Assembly (NCBI GenBank): GCA_026182355.1 | Contig: JAPFBL010000008.1 | Span: forward strand, 1,365,501-1,429,500 | Length of the DNA: 64,000 bases | Reading direction: 5' to 3' | DNA from: Hermatobates lingyangjiaoensis | Lineage: Eukaryota > Arthropoda > Insecta > Hemiptera > Hermatobatidae | In this document: positions 57,371-64,000 of the stretch, in pieces | How the letters are laid out: the number at the start of each line of letters is the position of its first letter | Numbering within the stretch: position 1 is the stretch's first letter | Program-made: the position numbers and the translations under genes | The notes under the pieces: generated by a model | Seen by the model: the letters and a program-made list of their open reading frames with translations, nothing else | Database searches by the model: none | Told to the model about the DNA's origin: nothing

Positions 57371-58060
57371 CAACTTCTACATAAACTTCTTTCTTTTCAT
57401 TACAAACAGTTATTGCATTGAATTGAAAATTTGACATACTATACTAAAATTCTTTCTTTGGAGGATTTTATCAATAAAGAAACTTTAAACATAAGGATAA
57501 ATAGATCTATGAATATTGATAAAACATTACTATAATTTGTAGATGAGATGTACAGAAAGAGAGCTAAAAGAATTAGTAGTGTTCTTGGGGTAATAAATAT
57601 TTGGTTAGATAAGCGGAGGCTACGAGGGAGCAGGTTATCGTGGTGCACAAGTTTTCCGGTGGCTGTTTCCATAAAACAGTTCAACTCAACTTCTTATCAA
57701 CCAACTTTTCTCTCATGTTTAATTTACCACTTTTCCAAAAGACGAGTCCATGCGGGCTCTCTAGTTAACCTGATTTTTTTTTACAAAGCTAAAATAAGAT
57801 AATTTTTTTCCGTGATTCAGTTATCAAAATATGACATATAATAGCTGACATTGTTTTTCTAAATAAAGAGAACTGTTAATTTTTTTCTGCTTGAATATTT
57901 CTAGCATATTCTGAACTTAAAAGCTACTCTATTTTGGTGAAGGGTATAGTGTGATATGATGGAAGAAAAAAGAATGAATAAGCGAGGGATCCTGTTTGTG
58001 GGGGTAAAGAATATACATTTGTATTACTTTGCTGACAGGACCTAACCGAAACAAACTTCA
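57371..58060. other. no gene recognised
   Basis: 57,548-57,802 (+) and 57,439-57,684 (-) are overlapping frames without motifs. Confidence 0.4.
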
Positions 58061-58062
58061 CA

Positions 58063-58063
58063 C

Positions 58064-58111
<48 letters not shown>

Positions 58112-58112
58112 T
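58063..58112. repeat. (CA)n/(TA)n microsatellite
   Basis: Roughly 20 CA units followed by tatatata. It abuts a PLE N-terminal scrap (minus strand, LVNAETAAYFDN at 58,115-58,165). Confidence 0.9.
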
Positions 58113-58321
58113 ATCAAAATAAGCAGCAGTTTCTGCATTGACCAATTTATGTTGACATTCTCTGGTTTTCTTATCACTCTGCGGTAAGACTTTGGTAGCT
58201 TCCAAAGAAGATTAGCGAAAGACATTAACACGCACAATAAACTTCAGGTGAACCATGAAAACACTTAAACAAACCACTTTTTGAAAAAACTATTTTAATT
58301 ACTAAAATAACTATAACTAAA

Positions 58322-58376
58322 AGAATAATACAAGCTTTCGGCTGTCATTCGGGTACAGCCATCCTCAGGTACAAAC
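58322..58376 (-). ncRNA. hammerhead ribozyme, CTGAGGA type, intact core
   Basis: Minus strand: GTAC-CTGAGGA-stem II (GGCTGT/ACAGCC, 9-nt loop)-GAAA-GC-TT|GTAT. Stem II is perfect. Stem I pairs GTAC with GTAT (one wobble). Stem III AGCT is palindromic, needing a dimer. The cleavage triplet is CTT. The different stem sequences show this is another PLE lineage than that at 53-54 kb. Confidence 0.7.
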
Positions 58377-58381
58377 TAAAA

Positions 58382-58437
58382 TTAATTAAGGCTAATGCAC
58401 TTTTATTTTAACTTCAGTGCATTAGCCTTAATTAATG
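58382..58437. repeat. perfect 20-bp hairpin
   Basis: attaattaaggctaatgcac, a 16-nt AT-rich loop, then its exact complement. It lies immediately 5' (minus sense) of the hammerhead at 58,322-58,376, so both belong to one element end. Confidence 0.8.
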
Positions 58438-58543
58438 TTATAATAGCCTTTAATTATTTTAATAATAAGGGATATTATTATTATTATTTGAGGGTGACTA
58501 TAGCACTGCGTCTTAGAAACTATTGTAATTCCCCTCTCCTTTG

Positions 58544-58740
58544 CTAAAGTAACCCAGCAGTTAGGTTCAACGCCTCGAAGAAGCTCAGCAGTTTTGCTGG
58601 GTCCAGTGGTAAAATTTTTTCTATGGTTCTGTTAAGTGTCCCGAAGCACTCACCTCTGTGCAGCAAAGTTGCATGACAGTCAGCCAGCAGGTGCAATGGT
58701 GTTTCTTCCTTTCGTTTATCTCTGCATATAGCAGGTTAAC
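58544..58740 (-). pseudogene. LINE C-terminal zinc-knuckle region
   Basis: Minus strand, open to a TAG at 58,544: CRDKRKEETPLHLLADCHAT, then HRGECFGTLNRTIEKILPLD and LLSFFEAL. The C...EETPxHLLxDC pattern is the C-terminal zinc motif after RT/RNase H in I- and R1-related LINEs. The 3' part is intact, and the 5' part is missing or broken by a stop. Confidence 0.6.
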
Positions 58741-59194
58741 AGGGTTACTTCGTGAAGGCCGAAAGTCGGAGTTGAATGTTAGAGGCTATTAGAGGCGCAT
58801 AATCACTCTATTTGTACCCCAACTAGTGATGAGTGAAGAGCTGAGAAATAATAAGTGAAACTGAAGAAAATGAGGAAATATAAATAATCAAAACTTAAAA
58901 AAATAATAGTAATGAAGAATATTAAGAAGAAAGAAACTGAACTTAAAGAAAATCAGGGAATATAATTTATTCCCGTATTTTCTTTCGTATAATCTTCTGC
59001 TCATATACTTTTTTTTCTTCTGTAAGATAAAAAATAAATTAAAACTGGATATTTTTGAGTAATTCTAAATTTTTTTTTAGTTTTATTGAAAAGTAGACAA
59101 TAATGCCAGATTTCTACACCTGATTGTGTGTAATATATAAAGTAAAATGTCAAGAAGGGTACTGAATAAACATTGAACACTCATTTAAAAACAT
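58741..59194. other. AT-rich DNA, no gene recognised
   Basis: Purine-rich stretch 58,835-58,950, otherwise nothing. Confidence 0.5.
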
Positions 59195-59497
59195 TTAGAT
59201 TAGGTTGCAGTGGCCGTCCAACGAGAGAACACACATTGGCCAAAGATTGACTTGTGATACCATACAATGAAACTACGTTGGGAGTTTCCCCCAAGTGAAG
59301 TTTATTTAGAGTTGAGATCTTTAAGGAGTACCTGGCATTGTGCACGCTTGGAACCGGCATCTCAACATCCGGAAGAGTGCTCAGATTGTTTTTAACACTT
59401 TCCGCTTGAATAAATCGAAGGCCAAAGTGGGTATCGAACCTGGGATCTATCAGTCTTGCGGCGAGCACGTAAGCCACTGGGCTACCTCAGCCTCCTA
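59195..59497 (-). repeat. tRNA-derived SINE copy with intact A and B boxes
   Basis: Minus strand: A box TAGCCCAGTGGC, B box GGTTCGATACC, body gccttcgatttattcaagc, actccttaaagatctcaact and ctaaataaacttca, tail ttggccaatgtgtgttctct, then ggccactgcaacctaatcta. This copy best defines the family promoter. The minus frame 59,181-59,477 lies inside it and is not a gene. Confidence 0.85.
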
Positions 59498-60165
59498 GAA
59501 AATCTAAATTTTGATGCTTTAGGAAAGTTCTGGAGGAGAGCGGATTAGAATTATAGTAAATTATCTTTAAAAGAAACTTAATGCCAATGACTTGTGACAC
59601 TTTGTATACAAGAAAAAACTGAGTTGTTATTGTTTATTTAATATTAAAAATAATATTGTTTCATTTTCAAAAAAAAAAAAGTAATTCCTGGTTAGTCTAT
59701 ATATGTATCTCAAATTTTAATTACAAAATACTTTGAAAAATAGGTCTGAAAAGGCAAATACTTTGAAGTGAACACTTAATATTTACTAATTATAATTTGT
59801 CCAGAATTATTATTTGTAAATGTGTTTCTTTTCTCTGCGTATAACTTTTTCTTCGTAATTAAAATAATATATGCAATCTAAGTTTGTTTAAACTAACTAA
59901 AACTAATTTATTTATACCTTAAACTAAGTTAGTTTATTTGGTTCGTAGATTTGTTTAATTTAATTGCTTCTATTATATTCATATATAGAAGATACTTTTT
60001 TTTCTTCCTTTTTTGCTCTCTGTTGATATAAAGTGAAAGGCTTCAGAGCATTTATTTCTATTGTTTTTCTTTTCCAAACTTCATTGAATGCGTCACGTGT
60101 TTATTTGTTTCAGTTTTTCTGCATATAGAAGTAAATATTAATCGAGTTTCTGACAGTATTCGAGG
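59498..60165. other. AT-rich DNA, no gene recognised
   Basis: Nothing recognisable. Confidence 0.5.
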
Positions 60166-60225
60166 TTGAAATCAAACCCTCAATGTCAACGTTTTGGTTT
60201 TACTTAAAACCATTTTCATTGACAG
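60166..60225 (-). ncRNA. hammerhead-like PLE end, degenerate
   Basis: Minus strand: GTC-AATGAAAA-stem II (GGTTTT/AAAACC)-AAAA-CGTT-GAC. Same layout as 48,465-48,515. Both the first core box and GAAA are altered. Confidence 0.4.
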
Positions 60226-60269
60226 AAGTAAGAAATTTGGAAAGAGGAAAGCATACCTTCATTTAATCA

Positions 60270-60324
60270 TATTCACACACACACACACATACACAAGCGC
60301 ACACACACACACACACACACACAA
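60270..60324. repeat. (CA)n microsatellite
   Basis: Two CA runs separated by tacacaagcg. The following frame 60,327-60,584 (+) is T-rich and hydrophobic and is not considered coding. Confidence 0.9.
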
Positions 60325-60721
60325 AGGTGCCTAGATGTTACATAAAAGCGATTCTAAATAAAGAAAGTATGCAATCATGGGCAACTTTCTGGGCTACAAC
60401 TTCAAAAGGCCAGCACACAAAGAAGATTTTTTGTTTGTTAAGTTTTTACGAAATATTGACTTTAATGAACTTTAAACATAATCCTATAAATCTTATAATC
60501 ATTTCTATCTTTATTTCTCTCTTATTTTTGTTTTCTTTTGCTTTCCCTGTTTGTTTTCTTTTGTCTTTTATTTCTTATTTCTAAGTTTGTTAAATATATT
60601 ATATACTTATATTGTAATACGAGTATATAAGAAAATCTGTATAAGAAATACATGTAATATAATAATGGAGCATTTATCAATAAATTCCCTGGTGTAAGGG
60701 TGTACTTTCACCAGGAATACA

Positions 60722-60722
<1 letters not shown>

Positions 60723-60811
<89 letters not shown>
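60723..60811. repeat. compound (CA)n(TA)n microsatellite
   Basis: About 60 bp of CA then about 28 bp of TA. It marks the outer boundary of the PLE at 60.84 kb. Confidence 0.9.
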
Positions 60812-60814
<3 letters not shown>

Positions 60815-60837
60815 GAATTTAAAAAGAACACATAGAA

Positions 60838-61222
60838 AGGAAATCACTGAACTCACTACTATATTTCGATGTCCTCGTCTTCAGGAAAAGAAGTGAATCG
60901 CTCCAAAGGCTGATAACGACTGACTTGGCGTTCGAACTGAAGCACTCAAACAGGGTAGCCAACTTTCGGAGGAAAGGTAGACAGGGAAGATAAAGAGATA
61001 CAAGCCAAATAAAAATTAAAAAATGAAAACATTTAACTAAAATAAAATTAAAAGCTGATAACAACTAAAAAATAAGAGAAAAAAAAATCAACGATTGAGG
61101 TTAAGCCCAGGAGCCAATCTACCGCCCAGAAGACTAATAAGTGCTTCTTCTGAAGCTCTCAGAGTAACTTTCGAATTAGTCTGATCAATCTGCCTCAGGA
61201 CCTGTACACGGAAACAGTCAAC
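60838..61222 (-). mobile_element. PLE, truncated minus-strand copy
   Basis: Minus sense from the junction: last 43 codons of the endonuclease ORF (DCFRVQVLRQIDQTNSKVTL ... PGLNLNR, stop at 61,088-61,090), a 3' region of about 190 bp, and a hammerhead at 60,850-60,900, then (TA)n. It is nearly identical to the end of the plus copy, apart from the latter's Helentron-like insertion. Confidence 0.85.
60850..60900 (-). ncRNA. hammerhead ribozyme, CTGAAGA type
   Basis: Minus strand: CACTTC...-CTGAAGA-stem II (CGA/TCG, loop GGACA)-GAAA-TA-TA|GTAGTG. Core boxes are complete. Stem III (ATAT) is palindromic, and the cleavage triplet is ATA. Stem I can form CACTTC/GTAGTG with one mismatch after a bulge. 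The same motif is at 47.35 kb and, in the plus copy, at the very end of the window. Confidence 0.6.
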
Positions 61223-62125
61223 GATGGGGGTCATCTTTCTACATCTGTCCATATCAAGCCTACTAACGCCCAGCAGTACCTTCATTTCAATAGTTGCCAT
61301 CCCTCCCACGTAAAAAAAGCTATCCCCAGATCATTGTCCATACGCCTCCATAAAATTTGTAGCAGAATAAAAGATCGTTCCTTCCAAATAGATCTATTGA
61401 AACAGAAATTTTCTGACCGAGGATATCCTTCTAATTTCATCAACAACCGTATAGTCCCTGCAGACGTTCATCATAATTCAGGTCCTAGGAGGGATTGCAG
61501 TGACACGAATTTCCTCATCACCACTTATTTTCCTGGTGCTCATAGGCTGGGTGCAGTTGTCAGGGAGTTTTTCCCTATACTTTCTTCCTCCTCCTGTACT
61601 TCTTCAGTCTTTAGTGAGGCACCTTCCATTTCCTATCGCAAACCTGCTAATCTTCAATCTATCTTCTCTCACATCTCTTCTCCTAAGCCTCCAAAAACTG
61701 CTGGTGGTATGGTTCAATGCGGACGTCGTGGATGTCTAACTTGTCCTATCATCAATCCTGTTCCTTCCTTTACCTCCTTCCATAGTAAACGCACCTACCC
61801 TATGTCTCACAAGACCTCTTGTACCTCTGGTAACTGCGTTTACCGTTTGGATTGCACCCAGTGTGATTCTTTTTATGTGGGTTTGGCTTCCACCAAGCTA
61901 AGCCTGCGTATGTATAATCACAGGTCATCCGTTGGCAAACGCAGTGACCATCCCGTTGCTACTCATGCCAGCTCTCACGGACTCAGTTTTAATGACTGTT
62001 TCCGTGTACAGGTCCTGAGGCAGATTGATCAGACTAATTTGAAAGTTACTCTGAGAGCTTCAGAAGAAGCACTTATTAGTCTTCTGGGCGGTAGATCGGC
62101 TCCTGGGCTTAACCTCAATCGTTGA
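61223..62125 (+). CDS. Penelope-like element RT end plus GIY-YIG endonuclease, 5'-truncated
   Basis: Open for 300 codons from the junction to TGA. It starts DGGHLSTSVHIKPTNAQQYL, then SCHPSHVKKAIP and RLHKICSRIKD, the end of the PLE reverse transcriptase (residues about 1-75). A Ser/Pro-rich linker carries CGRRGCLTC (about residue 165), then CTSGNCVYRLDCTQC, YVGLASTKLSLR and NHRSS (about 195-235), the GIY-YIG endonuclease, and EEALISLLGG near the C-terminus. No internal stop suggests recent insertion. The RT catalytic core is missing, so it cannot transpose alone. The start is a truncation point, not a start codon. Confidence 0.85.
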   Translation, partial: DGGHLSTSVHIKPTNAQQYLHFNSCHPSHVKKAIPRSLSIRLHKICSRIKDRSFQIDLLKQKFSDRGYPSNFINNRIVPADVHHNSGPRRDCSDTNFLITTYFPGAHRLGAVVREFFPILSSSSCTSSVFSEAPSISYRKPANLQSIFSHISSPKPPKTAGGMVQCGRRGCLTCPIINPVPSFTSFHSKRTYPMSHKTSCTSGNCVYRLDCTQCDSFYVGLASTKLSLRMYNHRSSVGKRSDHPVATHASSHGLSFNDCFRVQVLRQIDQTNLKVTLRASEEALISLLGGRSAPGLNLNR

Positions 62126-62140
62126 TTTTTTTTTCTCTTA

Positions 62141-63797
62141 TTACTTTACTATAAGTAAAGTATAGTGATCGTGAAAAAATTCGATCTCGAGATTTTGACG
62201 AAATTACATGTTTAGAGGTCCCAGAAGTCGTTTTATGACGTTTTTACGATGATGTCTGTGTGTGTGGGTGGGTGCGTGGGTGGGTGGGTGCGTGTGTTAG
62301 CATTACTTGTTACCACGCTAAGGTCCAGAATCTTTGATGGATTAAGTTGATATTTGACACAAAAATGGGCCTCATAAAGACGAAGATCCCTATTGTTTGG
62401 GAAGAATTATGCATGATGGAAAGTCACTTTTTTTGCCAAAAATCGTTTTTTTTAAAACATTTATTTCTCCTAAACTGATAACCCTAGAGTTTTGAAATTT
62501 TGACATTATCTTTGAGGTTTCAAATGCAACAAACGAAAAATATATTCAGAATTTTAAAACAACGGGAAAAAATTTTTTTTCGAAAAATGTAAAAATTTTG
62601 ACTTATAATTCAATCTCAAATCTTGTGAGAGCGATACAAGCCATACTGTTTGATGGATCAAAATGAAACTATGCCTAAAAATAGAACATTATGTGGAGAA
62701 TGAGTTGAAATATTTTTTTTCTAAAATTACATTCGCTAAAGGAGCGTTACCCCTTTAGAAAGTACGATTTCTGTTTTCAGAAAATGTTTTTTTGACGCTA
62801 AACGGCTCGTTAAAAATAATGAAAATTTGATCAAAAATGGAACAAAAAATTAGCAATTCATAAAAAAAAATCATGAAGTTTCAATTACGGGAAAGAGCAA
62901 TAACGATATAAAAACTCTTTGTTTACCCTAGACTAAGAGATCACCTGCTATACTTGTCGAATTTTTTGTATTTTTTTACATTGTTTACATTGACTTAGAA
63001 ATTTTTTGAGCGAATCCACTGAGATAAAACTGATTTTATAAATGAACAGTTTAAATTGTTTATTGAATTATATGAGATGTAAGAGGAATAATATTGTGCA
63101 GGAAAATGATAACACTCACTCAGAAAGAATTCGTATATATGTTATTTGACAAAGGGGAAGGAAAATGATCTTATTAAATACTAAGAAGCTTATTATTATT
63201 ATTATTATTTTAAAGATTAAAATTCCCATTATAATAATTCTATAAAAGACCAAAATTGTAAATGATAATTCATAATCTCAATCTTTCGTTTAGAGATTAA
63301 TAAATGTAATTATCGTACATCTTTAATTAACAAATCACCTTAAAACAACATTTTCTTCGCAGTTAAAGATGTTTTTCAGAGAAAAAAAGGGTATTTTCCT
63401 GTTTTAAATTTAAAAATTTTACTTTAATATTCAATGTAGAAGGATGTCAAGTAAACGATGTAAGAAATCTACTGACTGTTTGAACGAAAGCCATTCTCTT
63501 GTAGGAGAATAAATCGTTTCAAGAAATGTTCACTTTGGTTTTTCAAAAATGTTATTACTGCTGTAGTTATACTAATGCAATTATTTGCAAATAATAAATT
63601 ATTTGTGATGTACAAAAATAAGCTTATAAAATGATATGTCCTTCAATCACTATCTGTACTACCTCAGGAATGATAGGCTAATAATTATATCCCATTTAGT
63701 TGTTTACGTTATGCTTAAATGAGACGTTATGTTTTATATACTCAAGAAATTTGAAATTAAGTTACTTATAGTAAAGTAGAGTGTAGGCCACTCCAGA
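62141..63797 (+). mobile_element. full-length Helentron-like element inside the PLE
   Basis: Left end actttactataagtaaagt, then a (GGGT)n/(TG)n microsatellite near 62,255-62,298. The right end gttacttatagtaaagtaga, gtgtaggccactccaga runs into a T tract. 1.66 kb, collinear with the copy at 26.2 kb over its length, and non-coding. The uninterrupted site in the minus PLE copy (CTCTTATTTTTTAG) shows insertion within the T tract with no duplication longer than the T's. Confidence 0.75.
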
Positions 63798-63973
63798 TTT
63801 TTTTTTAGTCGTTATCAGCTTTTAATTTTATTTTAGTTAAATGTTTTCATTTTTTAATTTTTATTTGGCTTGTATCTCTTTATCTTCCCTGTCTACCTTT
63901 CCTCCGAAAGTTGGCTACCTTGTTTGAGTGCTTCAGTTCGAACGCCAAGTCAGTCGTTATCAGCCTTTGGAGC

Positions 63974-64000
63974 GATTCACTTCTTTTCCTGAAGACGAGG
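63974..64000 (+). ncRNA. hammerhead ribozyme, cut by the window end
   Basis: CACTTC, ttttc, CTGAAGA, CGAGG is the 5' half of the motif complete at 60,850-60,900. Stem II and GAAA lie beyond the window. Confidence 0.6.

Larger units (their letters stand above)
62126..64000 (+). mobile_element. PLE plus-copy 3' region, split by an insertion
   Basis: After the stop codon the PLE 3' region (gattttttttt, ctctta) is interrupted at 62,141, resumes at about 63,805 (agtcgttatcagcttttaat) and runs to the window's end. It matches the complement of 60,870-61,087 base for base apart from few changes. Confidence 0.85.

Noticed and set aside
58382..58437. Intrinsic transcription terminator
   Set aside because: Bacterial-type terminators do not apply; the hairpin has no U tract and adjoins a ribozyme.
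59195..59497. Functional tRNA gene
   Set aside because: A and B boxes are present, but no acceptor stem or cloverleaf forms; it is a SINE.
61500..61739. 79-codon frame
   Set aside because: Alternate-frame shadow of the PLE ORF.

Overview
The window looks like AT-rich, transposon-dominated intergenic or long-intron DNA from a metazoan, most probably an arthropod. A Jockey-type LINE, Penelope-like elements (PLEs), Helitrons, a copia relic and tRNA-derived SINEs are all present. The species cannot be named. Almost every long ATG-initiated frame is chance or transposon-derived. The one convincing host coding segment is a short cysteine-rich terminal exon on the minus strand at 41,481-41,636.

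Layout. 1-11.7 kb is unassigned AT-rich DNA with tRNA-headed SINE copies (5.6, 8.3, 9.2 and 10.0 kb). A decayed copia RNase H/3' end lies at 11.7-12.4 kb on the minus strand, and a PLE-derived fold-back at 14.3-14.7 kb. 15.5-23.9 kb is a diverged duplication (15.54-16.61 and 22.85-23.85 kb) whose two halves flank a cluster of non-autonomous elements. These elements have Helentron (Helitron2)-like ends and include a full-length copy, an internally deleted mini-copy, a head-to-head inverted copy and a tandem copy. 25.2-33.7 kb is a tandem duplication of a unit of about 2.6-3.1 kb that carries a possible ZBED/hAT-like fragment and a minisatellite of about 158 bp. One unit contains a nested Helentron-like copy, the other a Jockey LINE with a target-site duplication. 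35.1-36.3 kb is a Helitron with canonical A|TC...CTAG|T ends and the remains of a helicase.

42.8-48.6 kb and 53-64 kb are rich in PLE remnants: GIY-YIG endonuclease pieces, N-terminal ORF pieces, long near-perfect hairpins bounded by (TA)n tracts, and hammerhead-ribozyme motifs (CTGANGA, stem II, GAAA, self-complementary stem III, NUH cleavage site). The PLE at 60.84-64.0 kb is arranged as a truncated minus-strand copy abutting a longer plus-strand copy. The plus copy keeps a 300-codon open frame and is interrupted after its stop codon by a Helentron-like insertion. The uninterrupted minus copy therefore preserves the empty target site. The window ends inside the plus copy's hammerhead.

The components do not form an operon or pathway. 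They form a nested record of mobile-element activity: PLE reverse transcription with ribozyme-bearing ends at TA tracts, and rolling-circle elements inserting at A|T (Helitron) or in T tracts (Helentron-like). The most interesting items are the hammerhead set, the Helentron-like family with a possible captured coding fragment, and the unidentified cysteine-rich exon.
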